From Harenicola maris (GTDB lineage: Bacteria > Pseudomonadota > Alphaproteobacteria > Rhodobacterales > Rhodobacteraceae), in NCBI GenBank assembly GCA_018524345.1, contig JADQAZ010000002.1, positions 186,001-250,000 on the forward strand: 64,000 bases of DNA, read 5' to 3'. The position numbers and the translations under genes are program-made. Positions 43,162-52,893 of this stretch are shown in pieces (position 1 is the first letter of the stretch; each line of letters opens with the position of its first letter). The notes beneath the pieces are model-generated. The model did not search any database, was not told the origin of the DNA, and saw nothing but the letters and a program-made list of their open reading frames with translations.

Positions 43162-43840
43162 CGAGCTGACAATCACCCAAGGGGATTTCGCCCTAGAGGC
43201 GACCCTGACCGTCCCGCAGGGGGGCCGCGTGGCGGTGCTCGGCCCCTCCGGCGGCGGCAAATCCACCCTGCTGCTCGGCATCGGCGGCTATATTGCCACG
43301 CAGGGCGGCATGACATGGGACGGGGAGGATCTCTCCCCCCTTGCCCCCGGTGCCCGTCCGATCTCCACCCTGTTTCAGGCCCATAACCTCTTTCCCCACC
43401 TCACCGTGGCCCGCAACGTGGGCTTTGGCCTGCGGCCGGACCTGCGCCTTGGCGCGGATGGCTGGGCGCGGGTGGCTCAGGTGCTGGGGCAGGTCGGGCT
43501 GGAGGGGATGGGCGACAGGATGCCTGCCTCCCTCTCCGGCGGACAGCAAAGCCGCGTGGCACTGGCCCGCGTCCTGCTGCGGGCGCAGCCCCTGCTGCTG
43601 CTGGACGAACCCTTTGCCGCCCTTGGGCCGGCGCTCAAGGTGGAGATGCTCGATCTGGTGGCACAGCTGGCCGATCAAAACGGGCTGACGGTTTTGATGG
43701 TCACCCATGACCGCGCCGATGCGGAACGCTTTGCCAAGGACACCATCCTTGTCGCGGGCGGGCGTGCCCATCCGCCAATGCCAACACAGGCCCTTCTGGC
43801 CAATCCGCCAGCCGAGCTTGCCGCCTACCTCGGCACCTAG
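43148..43840 (+). CDS. thiQ: Thiamine ABC transporter ATP-binding protein
   Basis: 230 residues from the ATG at 43148. Walker A GPSGGGKSTLL, Q-loop LFQAHNLFPHLTVARNV, signature LSGGQQSRVALARVLLRAQ, Walker B PLLLLDEPFAALGPAL, and switch His in VTHDRADAERF. The short length is typical of ThiQ. It powers ThiBP. A strong hairpin follows 14 bases after the stop. Confidence 0.95.
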   Translation: MLDLDELTITQGDFALEATLTVPQGGRVAVLGPSGGGKSTLLLGIGGYIATQGGMTWDGEDLSPLAPGARPISTLFQAHNLFPHLTVARNVGFGLRPDLRLGADGWARVAQVLGQVGLEGMGDRMPASLSGGQQSRVALARVLLRAQPLLLLDEPFAALGPALKVEMLDLVAQLADQNGLTVLMVTHDRADAERFAKDTILVAGGRAHPPMPTQALLANPPAELAAYLGT

Positions 43841-43853
43841 GCGCAAAGAAAAA

Positions 43854-43877
43854 GGCGCGGGAAACCCTTCCCGCGCC
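43854..43877 (-). terminator. Bidirectional terminator between thiQ and petC
   Basis: GGCGCGGGAA (43854-43863) pairs with TTCCCGCGCC (43868-43877) across ACCC. Read on the minus strand it is followed by a T-rich run (CTTTTTCTTTG read through the left flank), a good terminator for petABC; the plus-strand side has only TCTC and is weaker for thiQ. Confidence 0.75.
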
Positions 43878-43906
43878 TCTCAATCCGTTTCAGAAAACCC
43901 TTTGGC

Positions 43907-44800
43907 TTACGCCTTGGCTTTGCCTTTGCCCTTCACAGGGGCCCAGATGCGTTTGTTGGTCAGGTAGAGCAGAACCGTCAGGAAGCCGAGGAACAGCACA
44001 CCAACCAGACCGGTCTGTTTGCGCGCCATCATCTTGGGCTCTGCCGTCCACATCAGGAAGGCCGCAACGTCCTGCGCAATGGCCTCCACATCGGCGGGGG
44101 CGCCATCGGCATATTCAACGCTATCGTCATAGATCGGCTGACCCATGGAGATCCAGCTGCCCGGATACATGTGGTTGCCGTCCTCGTCGATGCACTCCTC
44201 AGGATAGCCACCGGAGGCGAAAACAGCGTTGTAGCTGCCGTCCATGTCGTCAGGCGCACAGGAAGGCGCCTCCTCATAACCGGCCAGAAGCGAGGCAATG
44301 TATTCCGCGCCGCCCATGCCCTTGAACATCTGGTTGATACCAGTGCCGTAGGGGCCGTGGAAACCGGCACGCGCCTTGGCCATCAAGGACAGGTCAGGGC
44401 CATAGCCGTTGCCATCGGTCAGAACCGCAGGGAAGTTGTCCGTTTCCTTCAGGGGGCCGTAAACATCGTTTTCGGCGTCATAAAGGTGGTTGTTGGACAG
44501 CTCGTCATTGATCGGGAACTGCGCCGCATAGGCACGCACCTGATCCTCGGGAAGCTGCGGGCCGCCCTCGTCCGACAGGGTGCGGATCGGCACATAGCGC
44601 AAGCCGTGACAGCTTGAGCAGATTTCGGTGTAAACCTGCAAACCGCGCTGAAGCTGCATCTGGTCATATGTCCCGAATGGCCCCTCGAAGGAGAAGTCAT
44701 AATCGTGAACATGCGCCTCGCCGCCCGCCGCAAGCGCCGCGCCGCCGGACAGGCCAACAACAGCAGCAGAAGCCAATACGATGGATTTTACAAAAGTCAT
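43907..44800 (-). CDS. petC: Cytochrome c1 of the bc1 complex
   Basis: 297 residues with signal peptide [24 protein letters not shown]. Heme c attaches at CSSCH (residues 61-65). The axial Met lies in [14 protein letters not shown]. The C-terminal membrane anchor is [24 protein letters not shown] with a basic Lys-rich tail. It accepts electrons from the Rieske centre and passes them to cytochrome c. Last gene of petABC. Confidence 0.97.
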   Translation of the reverse strand: MTFVKSIVLASAAVVGLSGGAALAAGGEAHVHDYDFSFEGPFGTYDQMQLQRGLQVYTEICSSCHGLRYVPIRTLSDEGGPQLPEDQVRAYAAQFPINDELSNNHLYDAENDVYGPLKETDNFPAVLTDGNGYGPDLSLMAKARAGFHGPYGTGINQMFKGMGGAEYIASLLAGYEEAPSCAPDDMDGSYNAVFASGGYPEECIDEDGNHMYPGSWISMGQPIYDDSVEYADGAPADVEAIAQDVAAFLMWTAEPKMMARKQTGLVGVLFLGFLTVLLYLTNKRIWAPVKGKGKAKA

Positions 44801-44814
44801 CTATCGACCCTTTC

Positions 44815-46167
44815 TTATTCAGCAGGTGTTGGCGCAGTGGCAGAGGACCCGCCACCATGGCCAGCGTCGCCGTAATGCGCGTTAAAGTCATCCTCGATGG
44901 TCGCAGGCGGTGCCAGCGGCTTCTCGATCAGGCCCAGAAGGGGCAGCATGACTAGGAAGTAGAAGAACCAGAACGCCGCACCGATCAGGGCGATGTAAGG
45001 ATAGATCCCCTCGGCAGGCATGGCGCCCACCCACATCAGAACCATGAAGTCGACGCAGAGCAGCGCGAACCACCACTTGAACATCGGGCGATAGCGACCG
45101 GAGCGGACGTTCGATGTGTCCAGCCATGGCGCAAGGGCCATCACCGCGATCGCACCGAACATGGCCAGAACACCGAAGAACTTCGCATCCACAATCCCGA
45201 AGGTGGCCCAGTCAACCAGCATCACCAGCCAGACTTCGCTGTCGAAGGCCCGCAGGATGGCGTAGAAGGGCAAGAAATACCATTCCGGCACAATATGCGC
45301 AGGTGTCGAAAGCGGGTTCGCCTCGATGTAGTTGTCAGGGTGGCCAAGGTAGTTCGGCATAAAGCCGACGATGGCAAAGAACACCACCATGATCAGGGCC
45401 AGAGCGAAGAGGTCCTTCATCACGAAATAGGGCCAGAACGGCAGGGTGTCTTTCTCTGCCTCGGCCTTGGATGTGCGGCGCACCTCAACCCCTGTGGGGT
45501 TGTTGTTGCCTGTGGTGTGGAAGGCCCAGATATGGACGATCACCAGACCGGCAATCACAAACGGCAGCAGATAGTGCAGCGAGAAGAAGCGGTTCAGCGT
45601 GGCGTTATCCACCGCTGGCCCACCCAAGAGCCATGTCTGGATGCTCTCGCCCACGAAAGGCACCGCACCGAAGAGGCCGGTAATCACCGTCGCACCCCAG
45701 AAGGACATCTGCCCCCAAGGAAGCACATAGCCCATGAACGCCGTCGCCATCATCGCCAGATAGATCAGCATGCCGATGATCCATGTCACCTCACGCGGGG
45801 CCTTGTAGGAGCCGTAGTAGAGGCCGCGGAAGATGTGCAGGTAAACCGCAACAAAGAACAGCGAGGCGCCGTTCATGTGCAGATAGCGGATCATATGGCC
45901 GCCATTCACGTTGCGCATCAGGTGCTCAACAGAGGCAAAGGCCAGATCAACATGGGGGGTGTAATGCATGACCATGACGATGCCGGTGACAATCATCAGC
46001 GCCAGACAGAAGGTCAGAACGATGCCCCAGATCCACATCCAGTTCAGGTTCTTGGGTGTGGGGATCATCAATGTGTCATAGAGCAGCCCGACAACGGGCA
46101 GACGGCTATGCAGCCACTTCTCGCCTTTGGTCTTCGGCTCGTAGTGATCGTGAGGAATTCCAGACAT
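44815..46167 (-). CDS. petB: Cytochrome b of the bc1 complex
   Basis: 450 residues. Eight membrane helices; the b-heme histidines are in [27 protein letters not shown] and [20 protein letters not shown]. The Qo-site motif [13 protein letters not shown] is intact (PEWY). C-terminal extension [22 protein letters not shown] is typical of Rhodobacterales. It is the quinol oxidising and quinone reducing core of the complex. Confidence 0.98.
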   Translation of the reverse strand: MSGIPHDHYEPKTKGEKWLHSRLPVVGLLYDTLMIPTPKNLNWMWIWGIVLTFCLALMIVTGIVMVMHYTPHVDLAFASVEHLMRNVNGGHMIRYLHMNGASLFFVAVYLHIFRGLYYGSYKAPREVTWIIGMLIYLAMMATAFMGYVLPWGQMSFWGATVITGLFGAVPFVGESIQTWLLGGPAVDNATLNRFFSLHYLLPFVIAGLVIVHIWAFHTTGNNNPTGVEVRRTSKAEAEKDTLPFWPYFVMKDLFALALIMVVFFAIVGFMPNYLGHPDNYIEANPLSTPAHIVPEWYFLPFYAILRAFDSEVWLVMLVDWATFGIVDAKFFGVLAMFGAIAVMALAPWLDTSNVRSGRYRPMFKWWFALLCVDFMVLMWVGAMPAEGIYPYIALIGAAFWFFYFLVMLPLLGLIEKPLAPPATIEDDFNAHYGDAGHGGGSSATAPTPAE

Positions 46168-46178
46168 AGCGCCCTCCG

Positions 46179-46760
46179 TTATCCGAGCTTGATGGTTGTG
46201 GCGTCAGTAAAGGCGGCAACAGGAACCGGAAGGTTCTCTGGCGCGGGGCCCTTACGGATACGGCCGGCGGTGTCGTAGTGCGAGCCGTGGCAGGGGCAGA
46301 ACCAGCCGCCGAAATCACCCGCATCGCCCAGAGGCACACAGCCAAGGTGGGTGCAGACACCCATCATGACGAGCCATTCCTCGGCGCCGGCCTCGGACCC
46401 TTCAGGCGGGGTCAGGGCGCGGTTGCTGTCAGAGGCGTCAGAGCCCGCCGCAACATTGGCGTTACGCGCATCCGCATCCGGCAACTCGCTGATATCAACC
46501 GCATTCGCCTCGGCGATCTCGTCCTCTGTCCGGCGGCGGATAAAGACAGGCTTACCCAGCCACTTGACCGTAAGCTGCGTGCCGGGCGCGACGCCGGACA
46601 CATCAACGAAAATAGACGCCAAAGCCCGCACGTCGGCAGAGGGGTTCATCTGGTTCACCAGCGGCCATACGGCTGCGCCGGCGGTGACAATCCCCGCTCC
46701 AGCGGTGGCATAATAAATGAAGTCGCGGCGGCTGCCGTCGTGATCTTCAGTATGGGACAT
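46179..46760 (-). CDS. petA: Rieske iron-sulfur protein of the bc1 complex
   Basis: 193 residues from the ATG at 46760 ([35 protein letters not shown]), with AGGGG eight bases upstream; the RRDF motif makes it a Tat substrate whose signal stays as the anchor. The 2Fe-2S ligands are in [14 protein letters not shown] and [13 protein letters not shown]. First gene of petABC; spacing to petB is 11 bp. Confidence 0.98.
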   Translation of the reverse strand: MSHTEDHDGSRRDFIYYATAGAGIVTAGAAVWPLVNQMNPSADVRALASIFVDVSGVAPGTQLTVKWLGKPVFIRRRTEDEIAEANAVDISELPDADARNANVAAGSDASDSNRALTPPEGSEAGAEEWLVMMGVCTHLGCVPLGDAGDFGGWFCPCHGSHYDTAGRIRKGPAPENLPVPVAAFTDATTIKLG

Positions 46761-47059
46761 GTGATCGACCCCTCTCGCACCAAGCATTGTGTTCTTTAGG
46801 GACAGCGAAGGGAAAAGAATCCGCCCAAAGCCCCTTGATCCTGCGTTGACTTACCGCCATGGCACCCTCGCGTCCAGCGGACAAACGGGCGCACTCGCAA
46901 CTCTGCCACGGTTTTTTTCGCCAGATCAATCCGGCGGGTCGCGCAAATGTGACGTTATTGCAGCAAGGCTTTGCTTGAATCGCCCTGTAAAAAGCGTAGG
47001 CCCTGCCCCAGACGCGCGGCCATGATAGGCCTGATACAGGCAAAGAATCGGAGTCCCAC
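46761..47059. other. Divergent control region of petABC and the outer-membrane gene
   Basis: 299 bp between divergent starts, without a plausible gene. An AT-richer patch at about 46970-47000 (TTGCTTGAAT, CTGTAAAAAG) may hold a promoter for the outer-membrane gene, but I could not fit confident hexamers for either direction. Confidence 0.35.
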
Positions 47060-47704
47060 ATGAAACGTTTAGCCATTGTTTTTATGCTGTTTTTCGCTCT
47101 CCCGGCCTCTGCCGAGGTGACGCTCAGCTTCTACACCGGTGCCCAGACCGCCCCGCACAGCCGTGTGCGCGGGAATGACGGAACCTCCGATTTCAACTTT
47201 CTGGCCGAGTGGGAGGGGCGCTCCGGCGAGGCGCCGCCCTACTACGGCTTTCGTGCAACATGGTGGAAAACAGACCGCTTGGGCTTTGGCGCCGAATTCA
47301 ACCACGCCAAGGTCTATGCCTCTGACGAAACGCTGGCGGACAACGGGCTTGAAACCCTTGAGTTCACCGATGGCATCAACATCCTGACCGCCAATGTTTT
47401 CTACCGCTGGCCGAACCAATGGGCCAAGGGCAAGCTGACGCCTTATACCGGTGCGGGCATCGGGGTCGCGATCCCTCATGTGGAGTTCGACAATGGCGGT
47501 GAGGAGACCTTTGGCTATCAGGTCACCGGCCCTGCGGCGACCTTGATTGCCGGTTTGTCCTATGACCTGAACGAGACTTGGGCCCTGTTTGGCGAATACA
47601 AGATGACCTATTCCAGCAACAAGGCGGACCTTGACGGTGGCGGCACCTTGGAGACCGACATCATCACCAATGCGATCAATATCGGGATCAGCTATAACTT
47701 CTGA
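47060..47704 (+). CDS. Outer-membrane beta-barrel protein (lipid A oxidase/OmpW-like)
   Basis: 214 residues with signal peptide MKRLAIVFMLFFALPASA. The mature chain is beta-rich with alternating polar/aromatic strands and a terminal Phe (NIGISYNF), the outer-membrane insertion signal. The pattern VTLSFYTGAQTAPHSRVRGND...FRATWWKTDRLGFGAEFNHAKVYA resembles the small barrel proteins annotated as lipid A oxidase in Rhodobacteraceae; an OmpW-like porin is the alternative. Single gene with its own strong terminator. Confidence 0.75.
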   Translation: MKRLAIVFMLFFALPASAEVTLSFYTGAQTAPHSRVRGNDGTSDFNFLAEWEGRSGEAPPYYGFRATWWKTDRLGFGAEFNHAKVYASDETLADNGLETLEFTDGINILTANVFYRWPNQWAKGKLTPYTGAGIGVAIPHVEFDNGGEETFGYQVTGPAATLIAGLSYDLNETWALFGEYKMTYSSNKADLDGGGTLETDIITNAINIGISYNF

Positions 47705-47733
47705 CGCCCGCCACATCAGGCGCATGAACGAAC

Positions 47734-47757
47734 AAAGGGGCCCGCGGGGCCCCTTTT
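47734..47757 (+). terminator. Rho-independent terminator
   Basis: AAAGGGGCCC (47734-47743) pairs with GGGCCCCTTT (47747-47756) across GCG and is followed by TTCT. It is 30 bp after the outer-membrane gene stop and symmetrical enough to act on the convergent GST transcript too. Confidence 0.85.
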
Positions 47758-47772
47758 CTGTGCGAAATCACG

Positions 47773-47802
47773 GATACACATGTGATGCACATCCGATGCA
47801 CA
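47773..47802. repeat. 11-bp-period array, copy 2
   Basis: GATACACA at 47773, GATGCACA at 47784 and at 47795: the inverted copy of the 26860 array with the same exact 11-bp spacing, the same order of units and a shared CCATA flank. It again lies between convergent genes. Confidence 0.6.
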
Positions 47803-47830
47803 ATCCATATGCCTACCCGTGCAGCCCGCT

Positions 47831-48436
47831 TTACGCGACCGGAACCGTCGCCTGCATCGAGGGGCGCTCGGCAAATTCCGCATACCACGCGGCAAGGGCA
47901 TCCTGCCCCTTGCGCCAGTCGCGGTCACCGTGGCGGAAATCGAGGTAACCAAGGGCGCAGCCCACGGCGATCTGCCCCGCATCCAGCGGCCCCGCCAGAT
48001 GGCTTTGCCATTTCGCGGTCAGGGCGCCCAGCGCGCGGGTGACTTTGGCCCATTGCGCCTCGACCCACTCGGGCGAGCGCCTGTCCTCGGGCCGGCAGCG
48101 GCCCTCATAAACCATGAGCACAGCGGCATCCATGATGCCATCGCCGGTGGCCTCAAGGGTCAGGGTTTCCCAGATGCGCCCCTCGGGATAGAGGCCCGCG
48201 TTTTTGCGCGCATCGAGAAAGCGGCAGATCACGCGGCTGTCGTAAATCGCCGGCCCATCGGGGCGTGACAGGGCGGGCAGTTTGCCAAGCGGGTTGTGAG
48301 AAGTCGGCATCCCGCTGGAATCCAGCGGCGTGCCCACGACATGGACAAGCTCTGCCTCGTCCAATTGCCCCGTCTCGCGCAGAGTCACGAGGCATTTGCG
48401 GGCAAAGGGCGAAGCGGGGGAATAGAATAGTTGCAT
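47831..48436 (-). CDS. Glutathione S-transferase family protein
   Basis: 201 residues from the ATG at 48436, with GGGAGA just upstream; the open frame beyond it lacks a ribosome site. N-terminal thioredoxin-like domain with MQLFYSPASPFARKCLVTLRETG (SPF-x-RK, the beta/zeta-like N-terminal pattern), cis-Pro in NPLGKLPALSRPDG and AIYDSRVICRFLD; helical C-terminal domain with LGYLDFRHGD. The substrate is unknown; the family removes electrophiles or isomerises with glutathione. Not linked to the other GST at 0.9-1.6 kb. Confidence 0.88.
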   Translation of the reverse strand: MQLFYSPASPFARKCLVTLRETGQLDEAELVHVVGTPLDSSGMPTSHNPLGKLPALSRPDGPAIYDSRVICRFLDARKNAGLYPEGRIWETLTLEATGDGIMDAAVLMVYEGRCRPEDRRSPEWVEAQWAKVTRALGALTAKWQSHLAGPLDAGQIAVGCALGYLDFRHGDRDWRKGQDALAAWYAEFAERPSMQATVPVA

Positions 48437-48509
48437 GGCGGTCTCCCTATCAATGTTTGGCCGCAGGGTGACGCCCCCTGCGGCGCGATGCAACAGCAGA
48501 ACCGCGCAG

Positions 48510-49997
48510 CTAATCCGCAATCCATGCCAGCGGCCCGCCGCGTGCCAGTTCGGCAATCGTCTCGCCGCTGTCATTCCCCATCAGGGGATCGGCCCCGCGC
48601 GACAGCAGCAGCCGCGCGCTGTCTTCGCGCCCGTTCACCACCGCATACCACAGGGGCGTGGCCCAGTCGTTCGGGTGGCTTTCCCCGCCGCCCGTCCGCA
48701 CCGATTTGAACCGCGCATTCACCAGCGCGGCATCCTGCGCCAAGGCGGCCTTTATATGGTCCAGCCGCCCCATGGCGGCGGCGGCGAAAATATCCATCGG
48801 GTGCTCCATCAACAGCTCCACGGCCCCTTCCTGATAGGCATGCATGGCATGGATGAAGGGCGGGGTGTGATAGGTCGGATCGCGCAGGGTGGTATCGGCC
48901 CCCGCCGCGATCAGGGCGCGGATCACCGGCAGGTGCCCCTTGAAGGCGGCGATATGCAGGGCGGTGGCGGTGCCGGGGCGGCTCGGGTCAATGCCGAGGG
49001 CCAGCAGGCACTCCACCGCAGGCAACATCCCCGCCCCCGCAGCCTCGCAGAGCATCTCGTAATCATGGGCGGGGTTTGTGCCCAGATGCGCCGCCATGCT
49101 GCGCGCGGCCGCCAGATCACCGCGCATACAGGCGGCCTGAAACGCCTCATAGGGGCCAAGGGCGGGGGTGCTCCCGCCGCGTTCCGCGATCAGGGCGGCG
49201 ATCTCGGGCATGCCGCGCATCAGGGCCACCTGATAGGGCGCATAGCCGACCGTATAGGTGGGGTAATAGTTGTTGTCGGGCGTATCGATATCCACCCCGT
49301 GCTCGATCAGCAGGCGGGCGCGATCCGCAAAGCCAAAGCGCAGGGCGATGATCAATTGGAAGTGCAGGGTGCGGTGGTCATTCGGGTCTTTGTCCGGCGC
49401 ATCCAGCCACCAGTCGGAGGGGTCGCTGTCTTTCAGCCCGTATTCCAGCATCAGGCGCAGGTGGGTGTCATCGGCGCTGAAACTGCGGTTATAGGCGCCC
49501 TGACTGTCATTGGGGTTTGCCCCCGCCTCAAGCAGGGCACGAGCAAAGCGCTCCATCTCGGGGTGGGGCGGTTGGCGGACAAGGCCGCCCTCGCCATCGC
49601 CGAAAACACCGGTGAGGACGGAAAAGCGGTAAATGCCGTTCATCATCTCATGGGCGTTGGGGTCGGCCCCGGCCTGTATCAGCACCCGCGCGGTGGCGAG
49701 GGTGGAGACCCCCGGCAGGCGGGCATAACCGGCATACATCAGGGGCGTCCAGCCATGGGGGCCGCCGGTCTCGTCCAGCGCCTGAGGCCGCGCGGCAAGG
49801 ATTTCCGCAACCGCCTGCGCATCGCCCGCGGCGGCGGCGCAATGCAGGCTGCTCTGCGCGATCCCCGGCTGCTGTGCCAGCAGGGCGGCGGCCTCGGCGA
49901 AACTCTCCGGCCCGCGTGTGATGTCGGGGCCGTAGTGGATGCAGGCGAGGTCCAGAAACCTCTCCGCCTCGCTGTGCCCCTGTGGATTTGCCGTCAT
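48510..49997 (-). CDS. Ankyrin-repeat protein
   Basis: 495 residues made largely of ankyrin repeats, visible as SSLHCAAAAGDAQAVAEILAARP, GWTPLMYAGYARLP...ATARVLIQAGADPNAHE, RALLEAGANPNDSQ, TALHIAAFKGHLPVIRALIAAGADTTLRD, and ATPLWYAVVNGREDSARLLLSRGADPLMGND. No signal peptide, enzymatic domain or membrane segment, so a cytoplasmic protein-protein scaffold is likeliest. Bacterial ankyrin proteins of this type can be metabolic chaperones or, in host-associated species, effectors; nothing here favours secretion. Single gene between a GST and purU. Confidence 0.85.
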   Translation of the reverse strand: MTANPQGHSEAERFLDLACIHYGPDITRGPESFAEAAALLAQQPGIAQSSLHCAAAAGDAQAVAEILAARPQALDETGGPHGWTPLMYAGYARLPGVSTLATARVLIQAGADPNAHEMMNGIYRFSVLTGVFGDGEGGLVRQPPHPEMERFARALLEAGANPNDSQGAYNRSFSADDTHLRLMLEYGLKDSDPSDWWLDAPDKDPNDHRTLHFQLIIALRFGFADRARLLIEHGVDIDTPDNNYYPTYTVGYAPYQVALMRGMPEIAALIAERGGSTPALGPYEAFQAACMRGDLAAARSMAAHLGTNPAHDYEMLCEAAGAGMLPAVECLLALGIDPSRPGTATALHIAAFKGHLPVIRALIAAGADTTLRDPTYHTPPFIHAMHAYQEGAVELLMEHPMDIFAAAAMGRLDHIKAALAQDAALVNARFKSVRTGGGESHPNDWATPLWYAVVNGREDSARLLLSRGADPLMGNDSGETIAELARGGPLAWIAD

Positions 49998-50223
49998 ATG
50001 CCCCCCTTTGCGCCCCCTGACCCGCAGCCTATCACAGACGCGCCGAACCCGCCATTTTCACCCGCAATGTGCACTATCGGAAACTTCGGGCGCGAAAACC
50101 GCGCCTTCGGGTGTCGAAATCCTCTCTCAAGCGTCGGTGCGCCGCTTGACCGGGCCGGGGCCCTCGGGAACAAATCCCTATCGGCGCTGGCACATCGCGC
50201 CCCCATCGACAGGATCACCCCCC

Positions 50224-51108
50224 ATGAGCACCTACGCCCTTACCGTCACCTGCCAATCGACCCGCGGCATCGTGGCAGCGATTGCGAATTACCTTGCCGA
50301 CAACGACTGTAACATCACCGACTCGGCACAGTTCGACGACAAGGAAACCGGCCAGTTCTTCATGCGCGTCAGCTTCGAGACAGGCTCCGGCCCGGATTTG
50401 CAGGCGATGTCCGAGGGTTTTGCCAAAACGGCAGAGCCCTTTGACATGACCTTTCAATTCCATGACGAGGCCGAGAAGATGAAGGTGATCATCATGGTCT
50501 CGCGCTTTGGTCATTGCCTGAATGACCTGCTGTATCGCTGGCGCATCGGGGCGCTGCCGATTGATATCGTGGCGGTGATTTCCAACCATATGGATTACCA
50601 GAAGGTCGTGGTGAACAATGACATCCCCTTCCACTGCATCAAGGTGACCAAGGAAAACAAACCCGAGGCCGAGGCCCGCATCATGGCCGTGGTCGAGGAA
50701 ACCGATGCAGAGCTGATCGTGCTGGCGCGCTATATGCAGATTCTCTCGGATCAGATGTGCCAGAAAATGTCGGGCCGGATCATCAATATCCACCACTCCT
50801 TCCTACCGAGTTTCAAGGGCGCGAACCCCTATAAGCAGGCCTTCCAGCGGGGGGTAAAGCTGATCGGGGCGACATCCCATTACGTGACCGCCGATCTGGA
50901 CGAGGGGCCGATCATCGAGCAGGACATCGTGCGCGTCACCCATGCGCAATCGGCCAATGACTATGTTTCCCTTGGCCGCGATGTCGAAAGCCAGGTGCTG
51001 GCGCGGGCGATCCATGCCCATATCCACCGGCGTGTGTTCCTGAATGGGGCCAAGACCGTGGTCTTCCCTGCCTCGCCCAATTCCTATGCCTCGGAGCGGA
51101 TGGGATAA
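50224..51108 (+). CDS. purU: Formyltetrahydrofolate deformylase
   Basis: 294 residues from the ATG at 50224; the open frame upstream is non-coding in character. N-terminal ACT domain (YALTVTCQSTRGIVAAIANYLADNDCNITDSAQFDD) and C-terminal formyltransferase domain with KVIIMVSRFGHCLNDLLYRWRIGAL, VVVNNDIPFHCIKV, LARYMQILSDQMC, the catalytic INIHHSFLPSFKGANPYKQAFQRGVKLIGATSHYV and DLDEGPIIEQDIVRV. It hydrolyses 10-formyl-THF to THF and formate, balancing one-carbon pools. Converges on the metal-uptake unit with one base between the stops. Confidence 0.96.
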   Translation: MSTYALTVTCQSTRGIVAAIANYLADNDCNITDSAQFDDKETGQFFMRVSFETGSGPDLQAMSEGFAKTAEPFDMTFQFHDEAEKMKVIIMVSRFGHCLNDLLYRWRIGALPIDIVAVISNHMDYQKVVVNNDIPFHCIKVTKENKPEAEARIMAVVEETDAELIVLARYMQILSDQMCQKMSGRIINIHHSFLPSFKGANPYKQAFQRGVKLIGATSHYVTADLDEGPIIEQDIVRVTHAQSANDYVSLGRDVESQVLARAIHAHIHRRVFLNGAKTVVFPASPNSYASERMG

Positions 51109-51109
51109 C

Positions 51110-51610
51110 CTACCAGACGTAGACCGTCATCGAGGTGGCGGTGATGTGATATCCCGTCTGGCCAAGCTCGGTCGATTGCAGGTTCGCCTGCATCCGGCCG
51201 GTGACCCAGACGGGGTCCCACAGGGCATCGCCGGGCCACGGGTTGACCGTGTCCACCATGACAAGCTGGTTCGCGGGCGGCGGCGGCGTGTGGATACAGG
51301 CCCCGACATAGGGCGCGAGGATAAAGCGCGTCACCCCCTCTGCGCTGACATCAAGGGGGATGACATAGCCCGGCATGCGGATATAGGCCCCGTCGAGGTT
51401 GGGGTTAAACTTCACCCCGTTCTCGTCATAGATCGGGTTCCATGTGTCGTTGATCTCGTCCAATTCGCCCTCTCCGATGATTTCGGAATAGGGCACGCCG
51501 GGGGGGATCAGGTCCTCCCACATGATCTCCACCGCCGAGGCGGCGAAGGCCGCGCGCGGGGTCAGCGCGGCGGCGGACAGAAGGGACAATGTGGACCTGC
51601 GGGTAAGCAT
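51110..51610 (-). CDS. DUF3299-type exported protein of the putative zinc system
   Basis: 166 residues from the ATG at 51610, with signal MLTRRSTLSLLSAAALTPRAAFA (twin Arg, possibly Tat). The mature part has the DUF3299 block: MPGYVIPLDVSAEGVTRFILAPYVGACIHTPPPPANQLVMV, then GDALWDPVWVTGRM and a C-terminal strand. Function unestablished; relatives accompany DUF2796 and FtsX-type ABC genes in metal-responsive clusters. The conserved Cys-His pair in ACIHTPPPP is a possible metal site. Last gene of the unit behind the Zur-like box. Confidence 0.75.
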   Translation of the reverse strand: MLTRRSTLSLLSAAALTPRAAFAASAVEIMWEDLIPPGVPYSEIIGEGELDEINDTWNPIYDENGVKFNPNLDGAYIRMPGYVIPLDVSAEGVTRFILAPYVGACIHTPPPPANQLVMVDTVNPWPGDALWDPVWVTGRMQANLQSTELGQTGYHITATSMTVYVW

Positions 51611-51642
51611 CGGGGCACCTTGGGTTTGGGTCGGGCGTTCTG

Positions 51643-52893
51643 TTAGGTTCGCACGATCATACCATCGGCAAGCGACATCCGGTAGGCTCTGAGGGCGGGA
51701 ACAAGGCTCACAATCGCGCCAGCGACCACCACAGCCCCAATCACCCAGATTTCGCCCATGCCCGGCGCGGTGATCGGAATCCACAGCCCATAGGCGGCAT
51801 CCAGCAAGGGTTGCCCCACCACGAGGCCAAGATACAGCAGCCCCAGCCCCAGCACCGCCCCCAAGGCGGCGGTCAGCATCGCCTCAAGCACCAGAAGCCC
51901 GAGGATCGTGCGGGGCCGCGCGCCCATGGCGCGAAAGATCGCCATCTCGCGGCGGCGCTCGTTCAGGCTGGAGAATATCGTTGCCATCATCCCGATCAGG
52001 GCCGTCACCACCACCATGGCAGAAACCGCCAGCAGCGCGGTTTCCGCGATGCCGACAATGGCCCAAAGCTCCCCCAATGCCACACCGGGCAGGATGGCGA
52101 GCAGGGGCTCCTCTTTATACTGGTTGATCGCCCGCTGGATGCGAAAGGTCTTGAGCGGGCTGTCCACACCGACAAGCGCGGCGGTCACCGCCTTGGGGGT
52201 CAGGTCCATCTGGCGGATCACCTCAACCGGCGTCGGCTCCCCGGGCTTTTGCCCGCCGCCCTGCCAATCCACATGGATCGCCTCGATCGCCTCCATGCTG
52301 ACGATCACCGTGCGGTCGACGGGCGTTCCGGTTTTCTCAAGGATACCGGCAACCTGAAAGGGTTGGTCCTTATGCTCGGCAAAGCTGGCCAGCCCATGGG
52401 CCACGACGATCGGATCGCCAAGGTCATAGCCAAGGGTGGCCGCCACATCGGCGCCGATCACCGTATCGAAAAGGTCGTCCATCACCTTGCCCTCGGCCAT
52501 CTGGAGGGACCTGCCGCGGCGGTATTTGTAATGCTCGAAAAACGCGGTGCTGGTGCCCATAACGCGGAACTGGCGGTGACTGTCGCCAAGGGAGATCGGC
52601 ACGATCCAGTCCACATCGGGCCGCGCGGCGATATCAAGGTAGCTTTCCCATGTCACATTGTTGGTCGCATTGCCGATGCGGAACACGGAATAGAGCAAAA
52701 GCTGCACCGAACCCGACCGCGCGCCAACGATCAGGTCGGTGCCGGAAATCGTGTCTGCGAAACTGTCTTTTGCGCCTGTGCGGACCTTTTCCACCCCAAG
52801 GAACAGCGCCACAGACAGGGCAATGGCCAGCACCGTCATGCCCACGGTCAAAACCCGGGCAAAGAGGGAGGCAATGGCGAGCCGCAGGATCAT
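51643..52893 (-). CDS. ABC transporter permease, MacB/FtsX type
   Basis: 416 residues. The N-terminal helix (ARVLTVGMTVLAIALSVALFLGVEKV) is followed by a large periplasmic MacB_PCD-like domain (about 40-270) and three C-terminal helices of the FtsX family: ALLAVSAMVVVTALIGMMATIFSSLNERRREMAIFRAMGARPRTILGLLVLEAML, LGAVLGLGLLYLGLVVG and IWVIGAVVVAGAIVSLVPALRAYRMSLADG. Such permeases transmit ATPase motion to the periplasm rather than forming a classical import channel, which suggests mechanical handling of the DUF2796 protein or its cargo. It overlaps the ATPase by 4 bases. Confidence 0.88.
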   Translation of the reverse strand: MILRLAIASLFARVLTVGMTVLAIALSVALFLGVEKVRTGAKDSFADTISGTDLIVGARSGSVQLLLYSVFRIGNATNNVTWESYLDIAARPDVDWIVPISLGDSHRQFRVMGTSTAFFEHYKYRRGRSLQMAEGKVMDDLFDTVIGADVAATLGYDLGDPIVVAHGLASFAEHKDQPFQVAGILEKTGTPVDRTVIVSMEAIEAIHVDWQGGGQKPGEPTPVEVIRQMDLTPKAVTAALVGVDSPLKTFRIQRAINQYKEEPLLAILPGVALGELWAIVGIAETALLAVSAMVVVTALIGMMATIFSSLNERRREMAIFRAMGARPRTILGLLVLEAMLTAALGAVLGLGLLYLGLVVGQPLLDAAYGLWIPITAPGMGEIWVIGAVVVAGAIVSLVPALRAYRMSLADGMIVRT

